A stretch of 64,000 nucleotides of DNA from an uncultured Sphingomonadaceae bacterium (GTDB taxonomy: Bacteria > Pseudomonadota > Alphaproteobacteria > Sphingomonadales > Sphingomonadaceae), in the NCBI GenBank assembly GCA_947494305.1, contig CANLUL010000001.1, forward strand, positions 1,054,001-1,118,000, written 5' to 3'. Both the position numbers and the translations under genes were made by a program. This document shows, piece by piece, positions 36,697 to 45,569 of the stretch. Below the pieces are notes generated by a model. That model ran no database searches. It saw only the letters and a list, made by a program, of their open reading frames with translations, and was not told where the DNA came from. The number at the start of each line of letters is the position of its first letter. Within the stretch, counting starts at the first letter, position 1.

Positions 36697-37722
36697 ATGA
36701 CATCATATCTTGGCCATGACAGAGAACGGCGGATCTTTTGCCAGTCATTCTTAAAAGGAACGTTACACCACGCTTGGATACTAGCTGGTGATAAAGGATT
36801 AGGAAAAGCCGGTTTTGCGAAACAAGCGGCTCATTTCCTGTTAAGTTCTGAAGAAAAATCAGTTACTTTCTGCGATGAGCCCGATGATCAGGCAGCAAAG
36901 TTGCTATCCGCTGGATCGCATCCCGATTTTCGACTTCTGGAACGTGGTCCAAGAACCGACAAAGAGGAAAAGAAGGTCCGCGATAGTGGTATAGAATCGC
37001 TGGAAGAACATGAACTGGCGCGCAATATCAAAATTTCGCAAGTTCGATCCCTACAATCCCTGTTTGCTTCGCAGTCATCAATCTCGCAATATCGAGTGGT
37101 GGTTATTGATGCTATCGATGATTTGGAGACCAGCAGCGCCAACGCATTGCTTAAAAACCTTGAGGAACCACCTAAAAACACTGTGTTTCTTCTGGTAAGC
37201 CACACCCCCGAGCGCCTGCTTCCAACGATAAGATCGCGCTGCCAGATTTTAAGATTTGATCCATTGGAAGATGATCAGATGGCTGAGATTCTCAAAGCGA
37301 AATCACCGAATTTGGACAATCATGAATTGCAGGCATTGGTGAAAGCAGGAGAGGGGTCTCCTGGACAAGCGCTGCAATTTGTAGATGCTCAAATTGGGGA
37401 ACTGGAACAGATCGCTGATAAAATCATGACGTCGGGAGACCGATCCAATGCTTTAAAAAGTGATCTGGCGCGAAAATTGGCGTTAAAGGCGGCCACACCT
37501 AGATATCGTGCTTTTTTGACAAGAGCGCCCAGTCTTATGGCTCAACGTATCAAGCTGCTGGACAGAGGCGTTCAACTTCAAGCGATTGAAAAATGGCGAG
37601 AAGCAAGCGATTTGGCCGCTATTGCTATTCCAAAAGCACTGGATAATCAGGCAGTTATTTTCCAGCTTGCAAGCCTCATGGGATCGCTTGCGGACAAACA
37701 AAGCCAAGCCCATCGCATTTAG
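36697..37722 (+). CDS. holB: DNA polymerase III delta' subunit
   Basis: Clamp-loader subunit of the replicative polymerase. In 341 residues it shows the AAA+ fold of delta': a degenerate P-loop region (LAGDKGLGKAGFAKQAAH, 29-46), VVVIDAIDDLETSSANALLK, LEEPPKNTVFLLVSHTPERL and TIRSRCQ. The typical zinc Cys cluster of E. coli delta' is not obvious, as in other alphaproteobacteria. Located between tmk and metG. Confidence 0.92.
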   Translation: MTSYLGHDRERRIFCQSFLKGTLHHAWILAGDKGLGKAGFAKQAAHFLLSSEEKSVTFCDEPDDQAAKLLSAGSHPDFRLLERGPRTDKEEKKVRDSGIESLEEHELARNIKISQVRSLQSLFASQSSISQYRVVVIDAIDDLETSSANALLKNLEEPPKNTVFLLVSHTPERLLPTIRSRCQILRFDPLEDDQMAEILKAKSPNLDNHELQALVKAGEGSPGQALQFVDAQIGELEQIADKIMTSGDRSNALKSDLARKLALKAATPRYRAFLTRAPSLMAQRIKLLDRGVQLQAIEKWREASDLAAIAIPKALDNQAVIFQLASLMGSLADKQSQAHRI

Positions 37723-37762
37723 GCGGTTTACAAGCCGTTCCAAACCATCAAAAGAACCGGAT

Positions 37763-39310
37763 ATGAATGATCCTTTTTATATAACAACAGCTATCAGCTA
37801 TCCTAACGGGCGACCGCATATCGGTCATGCATATGAAGCTATAGCCGCCGATGCCATTGCGCGTTTTCACCGTTTAAGCGGCAAAGACGTCCGGCTGATA
37901 ACCGGCACGGACGAACATGGTTTGAAAATGGTGCAGACCGCTCGGGAAGCTGGCAAACAAACAATTGAACTAGCTGATGAAATGTCTTCCTATTTTCGGG
38001 AGATGTGTGACAGCCTTAATATCAAACATGATGGTTTTCGGCGCACCAGTGAACCGGCACACCACGAAGCGAGCAAGGCTCTGTGGAAGGCCATGGAAGC
38101 CAATGGTGACCTCTATCTGGATCGTTATGAAGGCTGGTACTCCGTTCGGGATGAAGCTTTCTATGCCGAAGACGAGCTTATCGAAGGAGAGGGCGATGAA
38201 AAGCACTCACCGCAGGGGACGCCCATTGAGTGGACGGCTGAAGAGACCTGGTTTTTCAAGCTCTCAAACTATCAAAATAAACTGCTAACGCTTTACAAAG
38301 AACATCCTGAATTCATCCAACCAGAAAGCCGTCGGAATGAAGTCATGCGCTTTGTCGAAGGCGGATTGAAAGATCTTAGCGTCTCGCGAACAAGCTTTGA
38401 CTGGGGCGTTAAAGTCCCGGGATCACCAGACCATGTTATGTACGTCTGGGTTGATGCGCTCACCACATATATGACAGGTATTGGCTATCCCGACACAGAC
38501 GGTGATTATGCTAGATTTTGGCCTGCAGACATCCATTTGATTGGCAAGGACATTGTTCGCTTTCACGCGGTCTATTGGCCAGCCTTTTTGATGAGTGCAA
38601 ATTTACCACTTCCCAAGCAGATATTCGGACACGGTTTTCTGCTCAATCGCGGGGAAAAAATGTCCAAGTCTGTGGGAAATGTTGTCGATCCATTGACGCT
38701 TTCCGACGTTTATGGTGTTGATCAATTGCGATACACACTCTTGGCAGATGTTCCTTTTGGCAAGGATGGATCTTACTCGGCCGAAGCCATCGTCACTAAA
38801 TCCAATGCCGATTTGGCCAATAATTTCGGCAATTTGGCCCAGCGTAGCCTATCTATGATTGCCAAGAATTGTGAAGGCAAAGTACCTGATGCGGGAACAG
38901 CGACCGTTGCTGAGGAACAGCTTTTAGCTGATTTGAATACTTGCTTTGAAGAAGTTCAAGCAGACGTAACGGGTGGTTTGCTAAAGTTAGATAGTGCGCT
39001 GGACAAAATCCGGGAGCGGTTAAGCGCAACCAATCAGTATTTTGCTGATCAGGCGCCATGGGCTTTGCGTAAAACGGATCCAGCGCGCGCCGATACCGTA
39101 CTCTACTATACCGCTGAGTCCATTCGTCAGCTCGCGATTATGCTGCGATGGGTCATCCCAGACAGCTGTGACAAGATGCTCGATCAATTATCACAGCCCC
39201 AGGATGCACGGGATTTTGCAAGCCTGAGTAAGACAATCAAAGCCGGTTTGGAACTACCTCAACCCAAAGGGTTGTTTCCTCGTCTCGAAATGCCTGAGGG
39301 ATCCGGATAA
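37763..39310 (+). CDS. metG: Methionyl-tRNA synthetase
   Basis: Class I synthetase of 515 residues, with HIGH at 19-22 (GRPHIGHAYEA) and KMSKS at 299-303. The connective peptide lacks the four zinc Cys of the E. coli type, so it belongs to the shorter zinc-free group, and there is no C-terminal tRNA-binding dimer domain. ATG at 37763 matches the family start (MNDPFYITTAISYPNG). Its stop overlaps the tatD start by one base. Confidence 0.95.
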   Translation: MNDPFYITTAISYPNGRPHIGHAYEAIAADAIARFHRLSGKDVRLITGTDEHGLKMVQTAREAGKQTIELADEMSSYFREMCDSLNIKHDGFRRTSEPAHHEASKALWKAMEANGDLYLDRYEGWYSVRDEAFYAEDELIEGEGDEKHSPQGTPIEWTAEETWFFKLSNYQNKLLTLYKEHPEFIQPESRRNEVMRFVEGGLKDLSVSRTSFDWGVKVPGSPDHVMYVWVDALTTYMTGIGYPDTDGDYARFWPADIHLIGKDIVRFHAVYWPAFLMSANLPLPKQIFGHGFLLNRGEKMSKSVGNVVDPLTLSDVYGVDQLRYTLLADVPFGKDGSYSAEAIVTKSNADLANNFGNLAQRSLSMIAKNCEGKVPDAGTATVAEEQLLADLNTCFEEVQADVTGGLLKLDSALDKIRERLSATNQYFADQAPWALRKTDPARADTVLYYTAESIRQLAIMLRWVIPDSCDKMLDQLSQPQDARDFASLSKTIKAGLELPQPKGLFPRLEMPEGSG

Positions 39311-40086
39311 TGCTTGTCGATAGCCATTGTCATCTAAACTATAAAGGCTTGGTAGAAGAGCAGGGCGCTGTTCTAAAACGCGCTAGAGATAGTGGCGTAA
39401 CGGCTATGCTAAATATCTCCACGCGGGAGCGTGAATGGCGCGACATTGTGGCTACGGCGGAACACGAAGATGATGTTTGGGCAAGCATAGGTATTCACCC
39501 GCATGAAGCCGATGCCCACCCGGATATTGATCTTTCTAAGCTAGTTTATGAAGCCCAGCACGAAAGGGTTGTCGCAATCGGCGAAACCGGGCTGGATTAC
39601 TATTATGATCATAGCGACCGAGAGCAACAGAAACAGAGCTTTCGAACCCATATCCATGCTGCCCAAGAAACCGGCTTACCAATCATCGTCCACACGCGCG
39701 AAGCGGAAGATGATACAGCTGAAATAATGGCCAAAGAAATGGAAAGACAAGAATACACAGGCGTTATCCATTGTTTCACAGCGAGCGAAGAGTTTGCTCA
39801 TAAAGCGTTGAATTTAGGCCTTTATATATCCATTTCTGGTATTGTAACCTTCAAGAATGCAAAAGATTTGCAAGACACCGCATCAAAACTTCCCAATGAT
39901 CGATTGCTTGTTGAAACAGATGCTCCGTTTTTGGCTCCGGTCCCGCATCGCGGAAAAACGGGAGAGCCTGCTTTTGTGGCTGATACCGCCCGTTTCCTCG
40001 CTGATTTGCGCGGGCAGAGCTATGATGAGCTTTGCCAGATAACATCACAAAATTTCTACAATTTGTTCCACAAGGCCAAACCTTGA
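39310..40086 (+). CDS. tatD: TatD-family metal-dependent hydrolase
   Basis: A TIM-barrel hydrolase of 258 residues. Metal ligands appear in order: DSHCHLN, Glu in GETGLDYYYD, His in IVHTREAEDD, His in VIHCFTAS, and Asp in VETDAPFLAP. Members act as 3'-5' DNases or D-aminoacyl-tRNA-related hydrolases. Gene order metG-tatD-MBL hydrolase is widely conserved in alphaproteobacteria and the overlaps (TAATG before, TTGA after) indicate coupled translation. Confidence 0.93.
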   Translation: MLVDSHCHLNYKGLVEEQGAVLKRARDSGVTAMLNISTREREWRDIVATAEHEDDVWASIGIHPHEADAHPDIDLSKLVYEAQHERVVAIGETGLDYYYDHSDREQQKQSFRTHIHAAQETGLPIIVHTREAEDDTAEIMAKEMERQEYTGVIHCFTASEEFAHKALNLGLYISISGIVTFKNAKDLQDTASKLPNDRLLVETDAPFLAPVPHRGKTGEPAFVADTARFLADLRGQSYDELCQITSQNFYNLFHKAKP

Positions 40087-40847
40087 AGCTCACAATCTTA
40101 GGATGTGGTACGTCTGCAGGAGTTCCGCGCATTGGAAATGATTGGGGCGATTGTGATCCGTATGAGCCAAAGAATAGGCGGAGCAGGGTCTCTATAATTG
40201 TTGAAAGTGGAACGACACGGATATTGGTTGATACCTCTCCGGATTTGCGCAATCAGTTTCTGGACAATGGCATTGACGCGGTAGATGCCGTAATTTGGAC
40301 GCACGATCATGCTGATCATTGTCACGGCATTGATGATCTGCGTGCAGTTTTCCACCAAACCAGAGAACCAATTGCAGCCTATGCGCGCCCGTTCACTTTG
40401 GACAGTCTAAAAAGCCGGTTCTCTTACGCCTTTGACGGCCATAAATATTATCCCTCCATCTGCGATGGTCGATTACTTGATGATGAAGTTCAAATTGGCG
40501 ACATCACTGTTAAGACCGTTGATCAGCCGCATGGTAGCATAACATCAGCCGGGCTCCGTTTTGAGCAAGATGGAAAAGCGATATGTTACGCTACTGATTT
40601 CGGTGAGGTAACCGATAACATGATAAACCTGTATTCAGGCAGCAACATATTCGTCGTAGATGCGTTGCGAGAAAAACCGCATCCTACGCATGCACATTTG
40701 GAACTTACGCTAGATTTCATTGCCTCTACAAAGCCCAATCTCAGTTTGCTTACACATATGGACAAATCGATGGATTATCAGAGTTTACGGGCCAATCTTC
40801 CAAAAAGTGTTGAACCTGCCTATGACGGCTACCAAATCAACATATAG
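40083..40847 (+). CDS. MBL-fold metal-dependent hydrolase (PhnP-like)
   Basis: A metallo-beta-lactamase-fold protein of 254 residues with the dinuclear metal motif THDHADHCHGIDDLR (about 78-92) and an N-terminal LGCGTSAGVPRIG as in PhnP cyclic phosphodiesterases. TTG at 40083 overlaps the tatD stop; this is preferred over a start at 40032 that lies inside tatD. The physiological substrate is unknown. Conserved neighbour of tatD. Confidence 0.88.
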   Translation: MKLTILGCGTSAGVPRIGNDWGDCDPYEPKNRRSRVSIIVESGTTRILVDTSPDLRNQFLDNGIDAVDAVIWTHDHADHCHGIDDLRAVFHQTREPIAAYARPFTLDSLKSRFSYAFDGHKYYPSICDGRLLDDEVQIGDITVKTVDQPHGSITSAGLRFEQDGKAICYATDFGEVTDNMINLYSGSNIFVVDALREKPHPTHAHLELTLDFIASTKPNLSLLTHMDKSMDYQSLRANLPKSVEPAYDGYQINI

Positions 40848-40850
40848 GCT

Positions 40851-41462
40851 ATGACAGAAGATCAAAATATCAATTTAATATGGGCTGCGGGAGCTTTGGT
40901 TTTAGTTGCCAGTGCGTTATTTTCCCGTCGTATCGGGTTTGGCGAGATTGTTCGAACGGCCTTGGCCTGGGTAGCTATATTTGCGGTGTTCATTGTCGCA
41001 TTCTCATATAAAGATCAAATCCTTGGGGTTTGGAACCATGTGTCTAGTGAAGTCACTGGACAGAATGATCAGCAAATAGATGGAACAACGTTACGCATTC
41101 GTCAGTCTGCTGATGGTCATTTCTGGGTCAATGCGATGGTTAATAATAAGCCTGTACGTTTCCTGATTGATAGCGGCGCCACGACAACCGCGATGAATTT
41201 GAACACAGCCAAGCAAACCAACATTGATCTTTCTAAGTTTAACTTTCCAGTGATATTGTCGACCGCAAACGGAGATGTGGAAGCACAAAGAGGCGCAATA
41301 CAGAATTTGCAGATTGGTCCAATGAATATCCAGGAACTGCCAGTCGTTGTCGCAGAAGCCTTCGGTGATTCCAATGTGATCGGAATGAATTTTCTCTCAA
41401 AACTGTATAGTTGGCGCGTTGAGGGGAACGAGATGATCCTAGAACCGTCTCCTATAGAATAG
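40851..41462 (+). CDS. Retropepsin-like aspartic protease, TIGR02281 family
   Basis: A 203-residue membrane-anchored protein: two N-terminal hydrophobic segments (about 8-25 and 33-52), then a clan AA aspartic protease domain with the catalytic motif FLIDSGATTTAM (about 104-115) and a second hydrophobic-hydrophobic-Gly stretch (VIGMNFLSKLYSW). One Asp per chain means it must dimerise, probably in the periplasm. Physiological role unknown in this family. Confidence 0.88.
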   Translation: MTEDQNINLIWAAGALVLVASALFSRRIGFGEIVRTALAWVAIFAVFIVAFSYKDQILGVWNHVSSEVTGQNDQQIDGTTLRIRQSADGHFWVNAMVNNKPVRFLIDSGATTTAMNLNTAKQTNIDLSKFNFPVILSTANGDVEAQRGAIQNLQIGPMNIQELPVVVAEAFGDSNVIGMNFLSKLYSWRVEGNEMILEPSPIE

Positions 41463-41475
41463 CATTTAATTTAAC

Positions 41476-41489
41476 ATAATATATATTAT
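41476..41489. other. 14-bp AT-only palindrome before mazG
   Basis: ATAATATATATTAT is a perfect palindrome in a 59-bp AT-rich gap that should contain the mazG promoter. It may simply be a promoter -10 region or a protein-binding site; nothing more can be said. Confidence 0.3.
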
Positions 41490-41521
41490 CAATCTAATAT
41501 ATTGCTGGAGAGGATTGTAAC

Positions 41522-42265
41522 TTGGTTGACCCCCTACTTAAAATCATGCGTCAATTGCGTGATCCTGAAACCGGTTGTGAATGGGACAAAGTCCAAACTT
41601 TTCAAAGTATCGCTCCATATACAATCGAAGAGTCATATGAAGTATCAGATGCCATTGAGCGTAACGATATGGACGGGCTAAAAGATGAACTTGGTGATTT
41701 GTTGCTTCAAGTCGTGTTTCATAGCCAGATTGCTACTGACGGAGGATATTTTGAATTTAGTGACGTTGTAGCGTCTATTTGCGCAAAAATGGAACGCCGC
41801 CATCCGCACATATTTGGTGGTGATGACAAAAGCCCGGGATGGGAAGAGTTAAAAGCTACGGAACGAAATGAAAAAGGTGAGGAAAGCGCCTTAGACGGCG
41901 TGGCGATCGCCCTTCCCGCATTGCTTCGTGCGCAAAAAATTCAAACACGAGCAGCTCGTGTTGGCTTTGATTGGCCAGATGTTAAACAGGTCATGGACAA
42001 AGTAGATGAGGAACTGGCCGAAGTTAAAGAAGCTTCGACGCCAGAAGATGTTGAAGAAGAAATTGGTGATTTGCTGTTTGCGACCGTCAATCTCGCACGT
42101 CATCATAAGATAAGCGCGGAAGATGCTCTTAAGAGGGCGACCAAGAAATTTACGACACGCTTTGAAGCAGTGGAAGAGCTGGCAGGAAATGATATGAAGA
42201 AACTTCCGCTAGAGCAGCTCGAAAAGTTTTGGCAGCTGGCCAAGAAAGAAGAAAAAACCGTTTAA
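41522..42265 (+). CDS. mazG: Nucleoside triphosphate pyrophosphohydrolase MazG
   Basis: House-cleaning enzyme hydrolysing NTPs and dNTPs to monophosphates. The 247-residue protein has two MazG domains: residues 1-110 with TIEESYEVSDAIE and ELGDLLLQVVFHS, and residues 140-240 with VDEELAEVKE and EIGDLLFATVNLAR, the Glu/Asp clusters that bind Mg2+. TTG start with GGAGAGG upstream. It converges on hflX with a four-base overlap of the stops. Confidence 0.94.
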   Translation: MVDPLLKIMRQLRDPETGCEWDKVQTFQSIAPYTIEESYEVSDAIERNDMDGLKDELGDLLLQVVFHSQIATDGGYFEFSDVVASICAKMERRHPHIFGGDDKSPGWEELKATERNEKGEESALDGVAIALPALLRAQKIQTRAARVGFDWPDVKQVMDKVDEELAEVKEASTPEDVEEEIGDLLFATVNLARHHKISAEDALKRATKKFTTRFEAVEELAGNDMKKLPLEQLEKFWQLAKKEEKTV

Positions 42266-43566
42266 AGAGCGGCAAATCTCCCCCAATTCCGACTCGACAT
42301 TTGAACCGCCATTATTAGATCCTCAGCTTTTTGCTCAGTTTCCAAAACACGACCATTTTCATGCAACCAAGCGAGCCGTTTTCCGTCAGAAACTGATAGT
42401 TTCACTGTATCGGTTCGATGGTTACGTGAAAGCTGTTCCGAAATTTTTTGAACGAACTGTTCAACGCCCTCTCCAGTTACCGCTGAGATTAGACAAACGT
42501 TTTTCGGTGTGGATTCAGGTAATGACCGTATCTTGGCGTTATCTTCATTGAGAAGATCGATCTTGTTCCAGGCCTCTATTATTGGCGTGCCCTCTCCTTC
42601 TTCGATTACAACCCCTAGCTCTCGCAATATCATTTCAACATCACGCGCCTGTTCTTCAGTTGACCAGTGCGAGATATCGCGGACATGAACGATGACATCT
42701 GCTGAAGTGACTTCCTCCAGTGTCGCACGGAATGCGGCAACCAACTGGGTGGGAAGATCGGACACAAAACCAACCGTATCCGATATGATCGCTTTGTCGT
42801 AGCCGGGTAATGGAAATTCCCGCATCGTTGGATCAAGTGTAGCAAATAGCAAATCTTCGGCAAACACCTCGGCGCCCGTCAAACGATTGAACAAAGTAGA
42901 TTTACCAGCGTTTGTATAACCTACCAAAGCCACAACCGGCCAAGGCGCCTTTTGTCGTCGCGACCGATGTAAGGATCGCGTTTTTCTAAGATGCGATAGC
43001 TCACGGCGCAATTTTGCCATCCGATCACGGATCATCCGACGGTCAGATTCAATCTGCGTTTCACCCGGTCCACCAAGGAAGCCAAAGCCACCCCGTTGTC
43101 GTTCGAGGTGGGTCCAACTGCGCACCAATCGTCCCGCTTGATAGTCCAGGTGCGCCAGTTCCACCTGCAATCGACCTTCAGCGGTTGCCGCCCTCGCCCC
43201 AAAAATCTCCAAAATAAGTCCGGTACGATCGATGACTTTAACCTTAAGCGTATCCTCAAGGTTCCTTTGTTGAATGGCGCTCAGAGTTCCATCCACAATG
43301 AGGATTTCAGCGTCTTCTTGCCTGAGGATCACACCGATTTGCTCTACCTGCCCCGAACCGAACAAAGTTCCCGGTTTAGGAGCTCGTACGGAAAAATGTC
43401 GAACGGATGTCGCTTCAAGGCCAATAGCCAAAGCCAATCCCGCCGCTTCCTCGAGTCGGTACTCCAGCGCCGAAACCGATAATGATCCCAAATCTGGATG
43501 AACGATAAGCGCCCGGTCGGACGTTTGATCCAAACCTTTTTCTTCAAATGGTATCAAGGCACTCAA
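42262..43566 (-). CDS. hflX: Ribosome-associated GTPase HflX
   Basis: A 434-residue GTPase that splits stalled or heat-stressed 70S ribosomes. N-terminal HflX domain ([24 protein letters not shown]) and G domain with P-loop [12 protein letters not shown], switch region [13 protein letters not shown] and NKID. Lies immediately after hfq, the classic hfq-hflX pair, with ATGA overlap. Confidence 0.95.
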   Translation of the reverse strand: MSALIPFEEKGLDQTSDRALIVHPDLGSLSVSALEYRLEEAAGLALAIGLEATSVRHFSVRAPKPGTLFGSGQVEQIGVILRQEDAEILIVDGTLSAIQQRNLEDTLKVKVIDRTGLILEIFGARAATAEGRLQVELAHLDYQAGRLVRSWTHLERQRGGFGFLGGPGETQIESDRRMIRDRMAKLRRELSHLRKTRSLHRSRRQKAPWPVVALVGYTNAGKSTLFNRLTGAEVFAEDLLFATLDPTMREFPLPGYDKAIISDTVGFVSDLPTQLVAAFRATLEEVTSADVIVHVRDISHWSTEEQARDVEMILRELGVVIEEGEGTPIIEAWNKIDLLNEDNAKIRSLPESTPKNVCLISAVTGEGVEQFVQKISEQLSRNHRTDTVKLSVSDGKRLAWLHENGRVLETEQKAEDLIMAVQMSSRNWGRFAAL

Positions 43567-44045
43567 TCATCCGTATTGTAGTCCGCCAAGTTTATATGGC
43601 CACCTGGTTGAACAGTTGAAATCGCGTGCTTGTAAACCAGCTGAGACATCCCTTCCCTCTCAAGCAAGATACAAAAAAGATCAAAAGCAGCAACTTCGCC
43701 TTGCAGCATCACACCGTTTACCAAGAACATGGTTACAGGTTCCTCGCTATCGCTGACTGCGGTGAGAAAGACCTCCTGCAACACTCCATTGCGAATCTTT
43801 GATTTGCCCATCAACGTTGTAAACGGCTCCATGTCCATTTCTTGAGACGGCATAACAGTCGAAATGGCATGTTTATAAACTAGCTGTGACTGACCATCCC
43901 GGCGTAATAGAACAGAGAAATTATCAAACCATGTGACAATTCCTTGCAATTTTACACCCTTAACCAAAAACATGGTCACGGGTATTTTGGATTTCCTAAG
44001 AGAGTTTAGAAACAGATCTTGTAAGTTGTTTGATTTTTCGGTCAT
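43563..44045 (-). CDS. hfq: RNA chaperone Hfq with two fused Sm domains
   Basis: A 160-residue Hfq instead of the usual 70-100. Two Sm domains are fused: residues 8-66 ([13 protein letters not shown] ... [13 protein letters not shown]) and 89-147 ([14 protein letters not shown] ... [13 protein letters not shown]), joined by a 22-residue linker. Both keep YKHA. Domain 1 keeps the basic rim (Arg17, Lys18, Lys20) and Lys32; domain 2 has Ser-Asp-Ser-Glu-Glu at the rim and Met at the Lys position. A trimer would give a pseudo-hexamer ring. SD AAGGAG seven bases upstream of ATG. Promoter probably in 44046-44178. Confidence 0.95.
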   Translation of the reverse strand: MTEKSNNLQDLFLNSLRKSKIPVTMFLVKGVKLQGIVTWFDNFSVLLRRDGQSQLVYKHAISTVMPSQEMDMEPFTTLMGKSKIRNGVLQEVFLTAVSDSEEPVTMFLVNGVMLQGEVAAFDLFCILLEREGMSQLVYKHAISTVQPGGHINLADYNTDD

Positions 44046-44178
44046 TCTTGACTCCTTTTATTGGCGATACGTTGATCGCGGCCACCAGTTTTGGTTAGCT
44101 ATTATCTAGTTACACCAAACCAGCTCTTGATACATATATTAACTCGTTACGTTGGCAACAACCTCTTAGCCGATAGAG

Positions 44179-45561
44179 CTACTCTATTTCCTTCTTTTTG
44201 CGGGTTGCCAGTCCCAAAATTTTCAATTTTCTATGTAATGCAGAGCGCTCCATACCGATAAAATTGGCGGTCTTTGATATATTGCCAGAGAAGCGTCTTA
44301 TTTGAACTTTCAAATATTCTCGCTCAAAGCTCTCACGCGCTTCCCGGAGCGGTGATCCCATCAAGGACACAACACCTTGATCAACATCATCGCTATTACC
44401 CAAAATTTCCGGCGGAAGCATTTCGATCTCAATACGAGCAAAATTGTCTTTTGGAGCCAATATGATGGTGCGTTCGATTACATTGCGAAGTTGACGAACA
44501 TTTCCCGGCCAGTCGCAGGCCTGCAGAGCGGCCATTGCTTCTTCGGAGATTTCAGGCGGGTTCAACCGCTGATCATTGGCAAAACGTGCTGTATAATGCT
44601 CGACTAAGGTCGGAATATCCTCGCGACGTTGATTAAGTGGAGGTAGCTCGACCGGTACAACGTTCAAACGGTAAAATAAGTCTTCACGGAAACGTTTCTC
44701 GAGGATTTCCGCCTCCAGGTCTCTAGAAGTCGCTGAAACTACACGAACATCAACACTGACCCTCTGAGAGCCTCCAACTCGAACAAAGCTTTGTTCCGTT
44801 AAAACGCGTAGGATTTTTCCTTGCGTATCCAGCGGCATGTCAGCCACTTCATCAATGAAAAGCGTACCGCCATGCGCTTCTTCCAAAAGACCGACCTTCT
44901 CAACCTGCCCGCTTTTCTCTGTCCCGAATAGTTCTTCTTCCACGCTTTCTGGCGACAACCTTGCCGCACTAATAGTTACGAAAGGTGAATCGGCTCTAGC
45001 ACTCCAGTTGTGCATCAATCGCGCCGCCACTTCTTTCCCAACACCTGGGGGGCCAGAAATCAGCAAACGACTGCCCGTACCGGCAATCCGTTTCAATGTG
45101 GCTCTAACTGCGTTTACAGCGGCTGAATTGCCCGTCAACTCGTCAGCAAACCCAACACGCGCTTTCAAAATTTCATTCTCTCTGCGAAGCCTGTCGGTTT
45201 CCGTGGCGCGCGCCACCAAGTGCATCAGATGGCCCGCCTCGAACGGTTTTTCGATGAAATCTACAGCACCCTGAGAAATTGCAGCAACCGCCGTATCGAT
45301 GTTTCCATGCCCAGAAATCACTATCACTGGTAACTTTGGATCGATATTCTTGATTTCAGTCAACAATTCCAATCCGTCTAGTCGCGACCCCCTTAGCCAA
45401 ACGTCCAGCAGAACCAATGATGGTTTCCGTTCGTTTACAGAGGCCAGTGCCGCATCGCTGTCCGCAGCCACTCGAGTATCATAGCCCTCGTCCTCCAACA
45501 CTCCGGAAATCAATTCACGGATGTCTGCCTCATCATCGACTATCAATATATCTAGTGCCAT
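44179..45561 (-). CDS. ntrX: NtrX-type response regulator, AAA+ domain lacking GAFTGA
   Basis: A 460-residue regulator: receiver domain with phosphoacceptor Asp53, AAA+ domain with a modified Walker A (GPPGVGKEVAARL) and Walker B region LFIDEVADMP, and a C-terminal Fis-type helix-turn-helix (about 415-455, NISKTANFIGMERSALHRKL). The loop that should hold GAFTGA, the sigma-54 contact, reads ELFGTEKSGQVEKVGLLEEA, shortened and without GAFTGA. It may therefore act without sigma-54. Partner of NtrY just upstream. Confidence 0.93.
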   Translation of the reverse strand: MALDILIVDDEADIRELISGVLEDEGYDTRVAADSDAALASVNERKPSLVLLDVWLRGSRLDGLELLTEIKNIDPKLPVIVISGHGNIDTAVAAISQGAVDFIEKPFEAGHLMHLVARATETDRLRRENEILKARVGFADELTGNSAAVNAVRATLKRIAGTGSRLLISGPPGVGKEVAARLMHNWSARADSPFVTISAARLSPESVEEELFGTEKSGQVEKVGLLEEAHGGTLFIDEVADMPLDTQGKILRVLTEQSFVRVGGSQRVSVDVRVVSATSRDLEAEILEKRFREDLFYRLNVVPVELPPLNQRREDIPTLVEHYTARFANDQRLNPPEISEEAMAALQACDWPGNVRQLRNVIERTIILAPKDNFARIEIEMLPPEILGNSDDVDQGVVSLMGSPLREARESFEREYLKVQIRRFSGNISKTANFIGMERSALHRKLKILGLATRKKKEIE

Positions 45562-45569
45562 ACGTTCCT

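Noticed and set aside
37586-37762. Longer MetG N-terminus from an upstream ATG
   Set aside because: The 59 extra codons overlap the end of holB in another frame and do not resemble the family start.
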